DNA of 64,000 nt from JAPPHA01 sp963662815. Its GTDB lineage: Bacteria; Pseudomonadota; Alphaproteobacteria; Rhodobacterales; Rhodobacteraceae. The position numbers and the translations under genes are program-made. The notes under the pieces were generated by a model. It did not search any database and was not told where the DNA came from. It saw nothing but the letters and a program-made list of their open reading frames with translations. Position 1 is the stretch's first letter, and every line of letters starts with the position of its first letter. Below, one piece after another: positions 8,871-17,637 of this stretch. The stretch covers positions 124,001 to 188,000 of the forward strand of contig CAXXWA010000040.1 of assembly GCA_963662815.2 (NCBI GenBank), given 5' to 3'.

Positions 8871-9172
8871 GTTGCACAGTCCCTTCCGGTCAGCAGCCGC
8901 AGTCGGCCTCGCCCACGCAGCCCGCAATAGCCGTCGAGGGTGACATAGGCAACGCCCGTGCGCGACCGCCCGCAACCCTCGGTGAACGCAGGGCCGGCAG
9001 TCGCCATGGAGTTTCTGGGCGCAATTGTCCCCTTCCCCGCAGGATGGCCTGCCGAATTCGCCGAACCGCGGTCCGACCGCAGGTTGGCGCCTTGCAAACG
9101 CCGCGCGCCGCCCCTGCCGGGCAAGAGTCGGCATTCGGTGCGGGTTCCGAATGACCGCATCCCTGAGACGGT
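8871..9172. other. Intergenic, no gene recognised
   Basis: About 300 bases lie between the second SDR stop and the yciB start. Frames on both strands are open, but their translations are Arg/Pro/Gly-rich without motifs. It may carry the promoter for yciB now that ftsY no longer directly precedes it. Confidence 0.35.
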
Positions 9173-9907
9173 TCAGGGCAAGCTCAACTTCGCCATGCGA
9201 CCACCGTCGACGACGAAGACCTGGCCGGTGACGAACCTGCTTTCTTCGGCTGCGAGAAAGGCCGCAAGTGCCGCCACTTCGTCTGCGGAACCGGTTCGAC
9301 CCACTGGGTGGATGCTGCCGATGTCGCGGCGGAACGCATCCGGATCGGGCATCTGTTCGATGAATCCGACATTCAGGTCCGTATCGATCCAGCCGGGCGC
9401 GACCGCGTTGCAGCGAATTCCTTCTGATCCGTGATCCACGGCAACCGCACGAGTCAGACCATGCAGGCCGGCTTTCGAGGCGCAGTAGGCGGCATGCCCC
9501 GGGTTTGCTCCCAGCCCTTCAATCGAACCGATGTTGACAATCGAACCCCGGGTCTTCCGGAGATGCGGCAGGGCCGCACGGATCATCAGGAAGGGAGCGG
9601 TGAGATTGATCGACAGGACGCGGTTCCAGTCTCCGATCGACATGTCTTCGATCCGCGCTTCCGACATCGCCCCCGCGTTGTTGACCAGAACATCCAGCCG
9701 GCCCGAGAGCGCTACGACCTCGCCGGTCACGGCACCGGGGCTGTCCGGGTCACCGAAATCCGCCCTGATTCCCTCGAATTCCGCGTCCTCACCGCGTTGA
9801 GCGGTAAAGACTCGCGCACCTTCATCCCTCAACCGACGGGCGATCGCACGGCCGATGCCGCTGCTACCGCCCGTGACCAGGGCCACCCGATCCTCGAACC
9901 GCTTCAT
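9173..9907 (-). CDS. SDR-family NAD(P)-dependent oxidoreductase
   Basis: This is a classical short-chain dehydrogenase/reductase of 244 residues. It has the cofactor loop TGGSSGIGRA, the NNAG motif, a Ser in NIGSIEG, and the Y-x-x-x-K pair AYCASKAG, ending with VDGG. Its ATG at 9907 overlaps the stop of the preceding SDR (ATGA at 9904-9907), so the two form a coupled pair. In relatives ftsY and yciB are neighbours, so this pair is likely an insertion into that locus. The substrate is unknown. Confidence 0.88.
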   Translation of the reverse strand: MKRFEDRVALVTGGSSGIGRAIARRLRDEGARVFTAQRGEDAEFEGIRADFGDPDSPGAVTGEVVALSGRLDVLVNNAGAMSEARIEDMSIGDWNRVLSINLTAPFLMIRAALPHLRKTRGSIVNIGSIEGLGANPGHAAYCASKAGLHGLTRAVAVDHGSEGIRCNAVAPGWIDTDLNVGFIEQMPDPDAFRRDIGSIHPVGRTGSADEVAALAAFLAAEESRFVTGQVFVVDGGRMAKLSLP

Positions 9908-10645
9908 GATACGGGCTTGCCGCCATTGACCTCGACAAGCGCGCCACACATATAGCGCGCGACGTCGGAGGCAAGGAACAGCACCACATCCGCGATGTCT
10001 TCCGGTTCCGCAATTCGGCCGAGCGGAACCGTCTTTCCGAGTTCGGCAACGGATGTTTCCGGGTCGAAACCGCGTATCTCGAAACCCGAGCGCAGCATGG
10101 CCATGCGTGTTCACCTCGTTGGGGCAGACCGCATTCACCCTGATCCCCTGACCGGCATGGTCCATGCCCATGCATCGCGTCAACGCGGCGAGCGCCGCCT
10201 TGGTTGCACAATAGAGTGCGTGATTCGGACCTGGTGCAATCCCACCCCAGCACGAGGAAACATTGACGATCGCACCGCCGCCTGCGCGGGCCATGATCGG
10301 AATTGCGGCGCGGCATATCCGGAAGGGTGCTTCGACGTTTACGCCCATCGAATGCGCCCAGTCCGCATCCGTGGTCTCTGTCACCGGACCCCTGGTGATC
10401 ACGCCGGCATTGTTAATGACGACATCCAGCCCGCCCAGCGCCTCACAGGCCGCCGCCGACAGTCCGTCCGCAAAGTGTCGGTCCAGCAGGTCTCCGCCAA
10501 GGCGGGCTTCCGCCGCGATTCCCTCGACATCGCGATCAGCTGCGGCGACCCGGGCGCCCTCGGCGCGAAGCTGAGCCGCGACCGCAGCGCCTATTCCGCC
10601 TGCAGCGCCCGTCACAAGCACGGCCTTTCCGGAAAACCTCGTCAT
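9904..10645 (-). pseudogene. SDR-family oxidoreductase with a frameshift
   Basis: This is a second SDR, coupled to the one downstream. From the ATG at 10645 it carries TGAAGGIGAA, NNAG, NVSSCWGG and LYCATKAA, and then reads NAVCPNEVNT. At about 10100 the frame breaks: the continuation, RSGFEIRGFDP through VEVNGGKPVS, lies in another frame ending at 9904. One extra base (or two missing) accounts for it, since the span is one base longer than a 246-residue gene. An upstream TTG at 10651 is an alternative start. Either the gene is recently dead or there is a local sequence error; neighbouring core genes show no such errors. Confidence 0.8.
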
Positions 10646-11248
10646 CGCCAAGCCGCCGGGAGTCCTTCAACAGATGCGCCGATCAGGCCAAAAACCTGGT
10701 GCCGCGACGCGGAAAGGTTCCGCAAGGCAGCATGCCACCGCATCCCGCTTGGCACAAGCATCCGGAACCGGCCTCATCGTTTCATCGTTTGACAATTTGA
10801 GAAAGTCGACCTACGTTTCAACTGTTGGGACATGTATGGAAGTTGTTCCCAACACCTAATCTAGGGGCGTCTTCGGGTGCCCCATAATTTTGTTTGATGA
10901 CACATGCATTCTGCAGATTGCAGTCTTCGTTCACGCTGACTACTTTTATGCTCAGGGCTCCAAACTTCTCGCAAGAAAAAGGCGGGCAGGGAGTCGACAA
11001 GACTCTCGGCGCAGGAAGTCCTTGACCATCTGACCGAACTCGCACGGTCCTTCACCTCCGTTTGTCGCCTCCTTCGAATTTACTGGTACGACGAGTTTGC
11101 TCAGGAGCAGCTCTCCGAGCATGGAAAAGGATCAGTTCGGCCAGTTCCGGAATGCCAAGCAGCGTCTCAAGCTGGCGAACGGTCCGGAAACACAGAAATG
11201 GGGTGCACTCGAACCGGCACTTCGTCTCGACAGCCGTTGCCCGGCTCG
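10646..11248. other. Intergenic between ftsY and the SDR pair
   Basis: About 600 bases contain no recognisable gene. The half nearer the SDR pair holds the inverted repeat at 10823-10854. Directly beyond it is a GGGGC...GCCCC hairpin (about 10864-10884) followed by an A/T-rich ATAATTTTGTTT on the plus strand. The rest has no motif I can name. Its length supports the view that the SDR genes were inserted here with their own promoter. Confidence 0.4.
10823..10854. promoter_or_regulatory. Inverted repeat upstream of the SDR pair (operator-like)
   Basis: TGTTGGGA (10823-10830) and TCCCAACA (10847-10854) form a perfect 8-bp inverted repeat with a 16-bp spacer. It lies about 180 bases before the first SDR start. 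Just downstream, on the minus strand, TTGAAA is followed 17 bases later by AAATTG, a weak promoter-like pair. Binding by a dimeric regulator is inferred, and no regulator gene is adjacent. Confidence 0.4.
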
Positions 11249-12286
11249 TCAGCCGCCATCGCCGGTCAGCGCGCGGGCGAAATCCACCGCATCAAACGGC
11301 TGCAGATCATCGATTCTCTCCCCTACGCCGATCGCATGGATCGGGAGGCCGAAACGATCCGCGAGAGCGACAAGGACACCGCCCTTTGCCGTTCCGTCCA
11401 GCTTCGTCATGACAAGGCCCGTCACATCCGCGACCTTGAGAAAGATGTCGGCCTGGCTCAGCGCGTTCTGTCCAGTCGACGCATCGAGCACAAGCAGCGT
11501 ATTGTGGGGCGCTTCGGGATCTATTTTCCGGATCACGCGAACTATTTTTGCCAGTTCGTCCATGAGATCCTTCCGGTTCTGAAGGCGGCCGGCCGTGTCG
11601 ACCATGAGAATGTCCGCCTCCGCGCGTCCCGCCTGGATCATTGCGTCATAAGCGACCGACGCAGGGTCGGAACCAGTCGTCGCGGCAATCACTGGAACGC
11701 CGGCCCTCTCCCCCCAGATCTGCAGTTGCTCGACCGCAGCCGCACGAAAGGTGTCCGCCGCCGCGATCACCACGGACTTCCCGGCATCCCTGAATTGCGC
11801 CGCAAGTTTTCCGATCGTCGTCGTCTTGCCCGATCCGTTGACGCCGACGACCAGCACCACCTGCGGTTTTCGGCCGTAGAGGGGCAAGGGCTTTGCGACC
11901 GGTTCAAGGACGCGGGCGACCTCCTCTGCAAGCAGTCGCCTGATTTCATCGGATCCAAGCCGCCGCCCCATCCAGCGCGACGCCAACTTGGAGGTGACCC
12001 GAGTCGATGCATTGACCCCGAGGTCCGCGGTGATCAGCAGATCCTCCAGATTCTCGAGCATCGCGTCATCCAGCTTCCGGCGCGGGCCGGAAGCTGGCGC
12101 GCGCCTGCCGAAAAGGCCGCCGAGCAAGCCCCTTCCCTCACCGGCCGGCTCCTGCCTTCCGGCCGGTTCGGTCGCCTCTGCGGCTGAGAGCGCCTCATTT
12201 CCTGCGCCCACGACTTCCTTGAGCCCTTCCCCGATGTGCGACGCCGACTTCCCGAGCCGCTCCCGGAGCCGTTGGACAAACGACAT
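11249..12286 (-). CDS. ftsY: Signal recognition particle receptor FtsY
   Basis: FtsY is the SRP receptor GTPase, which targets membrane proteins to the Sec translocon at the inner membrane. The 345-residue product has an Ala/Glu/Gly-rich N-terminal linker and the helical N domain. Its G domain contains VNGSGKTTT (G1), DTFRAAA, DTAGR (G3) and TKLD (G4), ending GVGERIDDLQPFD. The ATG at 12286 is chosen because upstream residues do not resemble the family. It is intact, with the usual length for alphaproteobacteria. Confidence 0.95.
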   Translation of the reverse strand: MSFVQRLRERLGKSASHIGEGLKEVVGAGNEALSAAEATEPAGRQEPAGEGRGLLGGLFGRRAPASGPRRKLDDAMLENLEDLLITADLGVNASTRVTSKLASRWMGRRLGSDEIRRLLAEEVARVLEPVAKPLPLYGRKPQVVLVVGVNGSGKTTTIGKLAAQFRDAGKSVVIAAADTFRAAAVEQLQIWGERAGVPVIAATTGSDPASVAYDAMIQAGRAEADILMVDTAGRLQNRKDLMDELAKIVRVIRKIDPEAPHNTLLVLDASTGQNALSQADIFLKVADVTGLVMTKLDGTAKGGVLVALADRFGLPIHAIGVGERIDDLQPFDAVDFARALTGDGG

Positions 12287-12653
12287 GGCTAGTCTCCAGC
12301 GTTGTTCGCCAATGCGTTCCGTGCCCGGAAGCCAACGCATGAGCCTCCTGGCTGCAAGTTCCTGCGGGGTCCGAGTCACACCGCCGTCCCTTCTCTGCTG
12401 CCGCGCGTTCACGGCGGGAAGACGGAAACCGCCGCGTCTGACGCGGACGCGACGGGAAGTCCGGCGTGAGTCGCGGCCACTTCATCCTTCCGTCGCTCCG
12501 AACGGCAACGGCGCAAATCCCCCTGTCGCAGAATGCCTGGCACCTTCTGCATGCCAGCCGAGCACGACCTGAAGGAACAAGATGCCGCCGCACTTATCCG
12601 CAAATTCAGAAAACGGCCATACCGGTCGCAAACGCGCCTCTATGTCAGCCGCC
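12287..12653. other. Intergenic between xseA and ftsY
   Basis: These 367 bases contain only short, motif-free frames on both strands. Both flanking genes run on the minus strand, so this probably holds the ftsY promoter and leader. Nothing further is recognised. Confidence 0.35.
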
Positions 12654-14039
12654 TCAACTTTCGCGATCCGCTGCAAGCGGTGCGGCTCCGACCTCGCCGT
12701 CACGGAACTGTATGACCATGGAACGGGTCCTTGCGGCGACGCCTGCGCTGGAAATGACCGGTCCCGTTCTGTCTTCTTCCCGGACGACGGCGAAACCCCG
12801 TTCCAGAGTCGCCTGGTATCCGAGCGATCCGAGAAGGCGGCCGAGATTGTCAAACCGTGTGCGAAGCATGTCGCGATGACGCCGGTCGGCCAGGGCCAGG
12901 GCGGCGGCGCTGCGCTCAAGCAGCGTGCGCGACTGCGCAATGTTCCGGTGCAGAGAAGAAAGCCTGAGGCCGGCGCTGGCCTCGCTGAGCCGGCCCACCT
13001 GCATCCGGACCGCACCCCGCAACCCGCGCTCCAAGCGGCCGGCGGCAATGTCCAGCCGCTGACCTTGCATCGCCACATATTCGTCAGGCCTTGGCATTGC
13101 GCGGAACAGGTCCCGAAGCCGTTGCCGTCGCTGCCCGAGGGCGGCCGTTTGAGCGCGCACGCCCCGTTCGGAAACAGATGCAAGCTTGCCGAGAAGCTCC
13201 GATCGCACCGGGACCGCCAGTTCCGCCGCCGCGGTCGGGGTTGGCGCCCTGACGTCTGCCGCGTGGTCGATGAGCGTGGTGTCCGTTTCGTGCCCGATAG
13301 CGGAGATCACCGGAATCCGGCTCGCCGCAACGGCGCGAACAATCGGCTCGCTGTTGAACTCCCAGAGATCCTCGACCGACCCTCCGCCGCGGGCCACGAT
13401 CAGGAGATCCGGTCGCGGAACGTCGCCGCCCGGATCGAGCGCGTTGAACCTCGTGACCGCATCGACGACCTCGGCCGTGCAGTTCTCTCCCTGCACGGCA
13501 ACCGGCCAGAGAAGAACCGTTCGCGGGAACCGGTCGCGCAGCCGGTGCAGGATGTCGCGGATCACCGCCCCGGAGGGCGACGTGACGATCCCGATGACAT
13601 CGGGCAGAAAGGGAATCGGCCGCTTGCGCTCCGCTGCGAACAGCCCTTCGGCCTCGAGTTTCTTGCGCCGCTGTTCGAGCATTGCCATGAGGGCACCGAT
13701 GCCGGCTGGGGCAATGTCGTCGATGATCAGCTGGTATCTCGACTGTCCGGCAAAAGTCGTCAGCCGTCCGGTGGCGACAACCTCCAGGCCCTCTTGGGGC
13801 CGTGTTGCGAGGCGCGATGCAGAGCTTCGCCATACGACCGCCGAAAGCACGGCCCCCTGGTCCTTGAGGTCGAGATACACGTGCCCCGACTGCGGCCGCG
13901 AGACACGTCCGACCTCCCCCCTGATGCGAACGCGCGGGAACGCACCCTCGATAATCCGTTTCACGTTGCCGGAAATCTCGGAGACGGTGAATTCGGGCAC
14001 GTTCGGGCCGGACGCGTGTTCGGGGAATTGCCGGGACAT
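12654..14039 (-). CDS. xseA: Exodeoxyribonuclease VII large subunit
   Basis: This is the catalytic subunit of exonuclease VII, which degrades single-stranded DNA. The 461-residue product begins with the OB-fold domain (FTVSEISGNVKRI through GHVYLDLKD). It then has the catalytic core with VIGIVTSPSGAVIRDI, ARGGGSVEDLW, and SAIGHETDTTL followed by RAPTPTAAAE, and ends in a coiled-coil region. The ATG at 14039 is preferred; a TTG five codons upstream is possible. xseB is not adjacent. It diverges from purD. Confidence 0.95.
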   Translation of the reverse strand: MSRQFPEHASGPNVPEFTVSEISGNVKRIIEGAFPRVRIRGEVGRVSRPQSGHVYLDLKDQGAVLSAVVWRSSASRLATRPQEGLEVVATGRLTTFAGQSRYQLIIDDIAPAGIGALMAMLEQRRKKLEAEGLFAAERKRPIPFLPDVIGIVTSPSGAVIRDILHRLRDRFPRTVLLWPVAVQGENCTAEVVDAVTRFNALDPGGDVPRPDLLIVARGGGSVEDLWEFNSEPIVRAVAASRIPVISAIGHETDTTLIDHAADVRAPTPTAAAELAVPVRSELLGKLASVSERGVRAQTAALGQRRQRLRDLFRAMPRPDEYVAMQGQRLDIAAGRLERGLRGAVRMQVGRLSEASAGLRLSSLHRNIAQSRTLLERSAAALALADRRHRDMLRTRFDNLGRLLGSLGYQATLERGFAVVREEDRTGPVISSAGVAARTRSMVIQFRDGEVGAAPLAADRES

Positions 14040-14330
14040 GGGTTCAATCCGCAACTGCGCAACGCTTGCATGGCTGCATGCGCGTGTTTAGAACGTGATC
14101 CTGCGGACGCCAATAGTTCCGCAACCGCTCACCGGGACAATGCGCACGCACGCTGAGGTATCCGGCCGCTGCGCCCTGATTATTTCGAACTGGACATCCG
14201 CCGACATGGACAGCCGCGACCTTCGCTCTGAATGCGGGCGTCCCCAGTTTTCGTTCGCGCCGGTCAGGACGCCATGGTGGGCATCGCGTTCCTCCCGACG
14301 CTGCCCCGCGGCGAGTCGGACGCAGAACGC
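14040..14330. promoter_or_regulatory. Divergent intergenic region of xseA and purD
   Basis: These 291 bases separate the divergent starts of xseA (minus) and purD (plus) and must hold both promoters. The plus strand stays open upstream of purD in frame, but those codons read as Arg/Pro-rich residues unlike any purD. I see no clear -35/-10 pair or purine-responsive element. Confidence 0.35.
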
Positions 14331-15605
14331 ATGAACATCCTCGTGCTCGGCGGGGGCGGTCGGGAACACGCTCTGACCTGGGCGATCAGGCAGAATCCGC
14401 GCTGCGACGGATTGTTTTGCGCCCCCGGCAATGCCGGCATCGCCGAAGTCGCGGCCTGCCACGAATTCGACATCGTCGACGGCGCGGCTGTCGTCGGGTT
14501 CTGTCGGCGGCACGCGATTGACTTTGTCATCATCGGTCCCGAGGCGCCACTGGCCGCGGGGGTCGCCGACGAACTGCGTTCGGCGGGCACGGACGTGTTC
14601 GGCCCCGGCGCATCGGCGGCGAGGCTGGAAGCGTCCAAGGCATTCACCAAGGACATCTGCGACAAAGCCGGCATACCGACCGCATCCTACGCGACGTTCT
14701 CGCAGCTTGAAGCGGCGCGCGAGCACGTCATTTCCCGCGGCGCACCCATCGTCGTCAAGGCGGACGGCCTCGAAGGCGGAAAGGGCGTGACCGTTGCGGA
14801 CTCGGTGAACGATGCGCTTGCGGCGCTCGACAGAACGTTCGCAAGCGGAGCGGACGAACCCGGTGCAACGGTCGTGATCGAGGAGTGCCTGGAGGGGGAC
14901 GAGGCATCCTTTTTCGTGCTCGCGGACGGGAAGACCGTTCTCCCGATCGGAACGGCGCAGGATCACAAGCGCGCATACGATGGAGACAGGGGGCCGAACA
15001 CGGGCGGGATGGGCGCCTGTTCGCCGGCATCGGTCATGACTGAGGACGTCGAGAAAGCTGCGCTTGACGACATCATCGGTCCCACCCTCGCGGAACTGGA
15101 TCGTCGCGGAATCGCGTTCCAGGGAGTGCTCTATGCCGGATTGATGATCAAGGACGGGAAACCCAAACTCCTCGAATACAACGTCAGGTTCGGCGATCCG
15201 GAATGCCAGGTACTCATGGTCCGTCTCGGAGCGCAGGCGCTCGATGCCATGCTCGCGTGCGCTCGGGGTGAACTCGATTCGGTCAGGCTGCAGTGGGCTC
15301 CTGACCACGCGGTCAGCGTTGTCCTGGCATCGGCCGGATATCCGGACGCCTACGAAAAGGACAGCATCATCAAGGGCCTCGACCGCCTGAATCAGTCAAG
15401 CAGACTCCGCGTTTTTCATGCCGGAACCAGGCGAACGGAAGCCGGCATCGCCGCCGCCGGCGGGCGCGTGCTGAATGTGACCGCGCGCGCGGAATCCATG
15501 GAATCGGCGCGGAACCGGGCGTATCGCGCAATCAACCGGATCGACTGGCCCGGCGGATTCTGCCGGAAGGACATCGGTCTCTGCGGACCATCCGGCCCGG
15601 GCTGA
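14331..15605 (+). CDS. purD: Phosphoribosylamine-glycine ligase
   Basis: PurD (GAR synthetase) joins glycine to phosphoribosylamine in de novo purine synthesis. The 424-residue ATP-grasp enzyme starts MNILVLGGGGREHAL. It has KADGLEGGKGV in the ATP-binding region, GPNTGGMGA, and LLEYNVRFGDPE with the metal-binding residues. The ATG at 14331 matches the family start exactly, although the frame is open 99 bases further upstream. It ends 37 bases from the convergent GH42 gene. Confidence 0.96.
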   Translation: MNILVLGGGGREHALTWAIRQNPRCDGLFCAPGNAGIAEVAACHEFDIVDGAAVVGFCRRHAIDFVIIGPEAPLAAGVADELRSAGTDVFGPGASAARLEASKAFTKDICDKAGIPTASYATFSQLEAAREHVISRGAPIVVKADGLEGGKGVTVADSVNDALAALDRTFASGADEPGATVVIEECLEGDEASFFVLADGKTVLPIGTAQDHKRAYDGDRGPNTGGMGACSPASVMTEDVEKAALDDIIGPTLAELDRRGIAFQGVLYAGLMIKDGKPKLLEYNVRFGDPECQVLMVRLGAQALDAMLACARGELDSVRLQWAPDHAVSVVLASAGYPDAYEKDSIIKGLDRLNQSSRLRVFHAGTRRTEAGIAAAGGRVLNVTARAESMESARNRAYRAINRIDWPGGFCRKDIGLCGPSGPG

Positions 15606-15642
15606 CGTACCGCCGGGAGACCGGCGCCATTCTTCATGCAGC

Positions 15643-17637
15643 CTACAGGGACCGGTGCGCCGGCTCCTGAGCCTCGATCCAGACCGCGAGGTCGACGGGC
15701 GCGACTTCCCGCCCACCAATCAGGAACTTCCGACCCGCGCGCTCCGGCAGGGTCGCCGGGGAATTCGCGAAATTGAAGGCGAAATGGACATGTCCGCGAC
15801 TGGTCAGGCGCAGCCCGTCTCCGGTCGGCTGAACCGGAACACCCGCACGCGCCGCCGCTTTCGACATCACGTCCGCAAGGAAGTCCCCCCGCGGCAGCGC
15901 GGCAAGGTATGTTGTCCTGCTGTTCTCGATGATCGCCGGACTTCCCGGCCTGTACGATCCGGCGAACCGCGCAACCACGGACTCGCCGCTTTCGATGACT
16001 TCCCGCCATCCGGCCACCTCGTAAGGTGTTCCGCCGTATTCGACCGGCTCACTATGCCAGTCCGGCAGGCTCTCCACGCGAACGACCCTGACGTCGACCA
16101 AGGCGCGCAACATTCCCGGCGCGCCGCTTTCGGGCAAGTGAAAGTCATCCGTTTTGCTTCCCGACCGGGGTCCGAAGACGAGTTTGGCATCGCAGTCTGC
16201 GAGACTGTCCGCAAACCGCTTCGTCGCGATCAGCATGTCCGGCACGAGAACGAGCGCATAGCTCGACAGGTCATGCTCCGGACCGATGACATCCACGTCG
16301 ATGCCGAGTTCGCGGATCGTTCTGTACCAGTCTGCAGCGATCGCGGCGCCGGAATATCCGTCGCCCTGCGGCAGTGCCTCCTGCGCCCAGCGCGACGGGT
16401 AATCGACAACCAGGGCAACGGGCGCGGCACCGCGATCCGATTGCGGAACCAGCGCCCGTTCCGCAGCGACCCGGCCGATCTCGTGCGCGGCGCTGTCGGG
16501 CTTGCCGTCCGGATGGTGGAGGGCCGTGTGATGCTGTTCCTGCGCGAATGGGGCCTGGCGCCAGCGGAAATACAGGACGATGTCGGCACCATGTGCGTAG
16601 GCGATCCAGGTCCACAACCTGACCGCACCGTCGGCCGGGGACGGATTGTTCGCGGCCCAGTTCACAGGGCCGGGTTGCTGTTCAGTGATCCAGAGCCGGC
16701 CGCCACAAAGGCCGCGGTAGAGGTCGCAGTAGTATCCTTGGTAGTCGGGTGCGCCGGTCCGCAGCCAGCGCGATTTGTCGGCCCGGTCGAGGTGCCCGTG
16801 CATCAGTTCACCGAGCGGATAGCTGTCGAAGCCGGCCGCGTCGAGCGAAGCAGCTGCGGCGAAATGGTCGAAGGCATGGCTTCCGGCCATGAAATTGTGG
16901 CAGATCGGACGCCCGGGCGACCGCGACCTGACGATTTCGGCCTGCATCTCGCAAAACAGGGCGACTCGATCCGAGGAATATCGCGCAAAGTCCAGCGCGT
17001 GCGTCGGACTGGGTTCCGCAACCAGGCCGACGGGTAACCCGACATCATCGAACTCATCGTAGCGCATGCCCCAGAACGACGTGCCCCATGCGCGGTTCAG
17101 GTTCCCGATCGTCGAGTAACGCCGCTTCAGCCAGAGCCTGAACCCGGCGAGCGCCGCCCGGGAATAGCTTTGCACCGAATCATGGTCTCCGATCTCGTTG
17201 TCGATCTGCCATGCCCTGACGTGAGCGTTGCGGCCGTATCGCGCAGCGTAGGCGTCCGTGATTCGTGCCGCCTCTTCATGATAGGCGTCGCTCGAAAGGC
17301 AGCAATGGCGCCGCGACCCGAAATCGCGGACGCGACCGTCGGCGGCGACTGGCAGGATCTCCGGGCGTTCGTTCACCAGCCATTTCGGCGGCGCCGCCGT
17401 CGGCGTGCACAACATGACCTTGAGACCCGCGCCGCCTAGCGCGTTGATCGCCTCGTCGAGCCAACCCCACTCGAACCGTCCCCGAGCGGGTTCCGTGGCA
17501 GCCCACGAGAACTCCCCGATTCGGACCCATGACAGGCCGAGATCCACCATGGCCCTGCCGTCCTCGCGCCATAAAGCTGGATCCCATTGCTCCGGATAGT
17601 AGCATGCGCCGAGTTCGGGTCCGGACACTTCCGTCAC
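15643..17637 (-). CDS. GH42-family beta-galactosidase
   Basis: This family hydrolyses terminal beta-D-galactosides. From the GTG at 17637 the product has 664 residues, normal for family 42. GACYYPEQW and LSWVRIGEFSWA open the TIM barrel. The acid/base is Glu148 in WQIDNEIG and the nucleophile Glu319 in LWITEQQPG, followed by a trimerisation-like domain and a small C-terminal beta-domain. No signal peptide is visible, so it is probably cytoplasmic. The GTG overlaps the stop of the ABC permease (17634-17637), which argues for a shared operon even though amino-acid transport and galactoside cleavage are an odd pair. Confidence 0.88.
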   Translation of the reverse strand: MTEVSGPELGACYYPEQWDPALWREDGRAMVDLGLSWVRIGEFSWAATEPARGRFEWGWLDEAINALGGAGLKVMLCTPTAAPPKWLVNERPEILPVAADGRVRDFGSRRHCCLSSDAYHEEAARITDAYAARYGRNAHVRAWQIDNEIGDHDSVQSYSRAALAGFRLWLKRRYSTIGNLNRAWGTSFWGMRYDEFDDVGLPVGLVAEPSPTHALDFARYSSDRVALFCEMQAEIVRSRSPGRPICHNFMAGSHAFDHFAAAASLDAAGFDSYPLGELMHGHLDRADKSRWLRTGAPDYQGYYCDLYRGLCGGRLWITEQQPGPVNWAANNPSPADGAVRLWTWIAYAHGADIVLYFRWRQAPFAQEQHHTALHHPDGKPDSAAHEIGRVAAERALVPQSDRGAAPVALVVDYPSRWAQEALPQGDGYSGAAIAADWYRTIRELGIDVDVIGPEHDLSSYALVLVPDMLIATKRFADSLADCDAKLVFGPRSGSKTDDFHLPESGAPGMLRALVDVRVVRVESLPDWHSEPVEYGGTPYEVAGWREVIESGESVVARFAGSYRPGSPAIIENSRTTYLAALPRGDFLADVMSKAAARAGVPVQPTGDGLRLTSRGHVHFAFNFANSPATLPERAGRKFLIGGREVAPVDLAVWIEAQEPAHRSL

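Noticed and set aside
9173..10651. A single 492-residue double-SDR fusion protein
   Set aside because: The apparent fusion arises from the frameshift in the first SDR; its true C-terminus lies in another frame ending at 9904.
12582..14156. 524-residue plus-strand frame opposite xseA
   Set aside because: Antisense shadow of xseA in GC-rich DNA.
14088..15308. 406-residue minus-strand frame opposite purD
   Set aside because: Antisense shadow of an intact, clearly recognised purD; no motif of its own.
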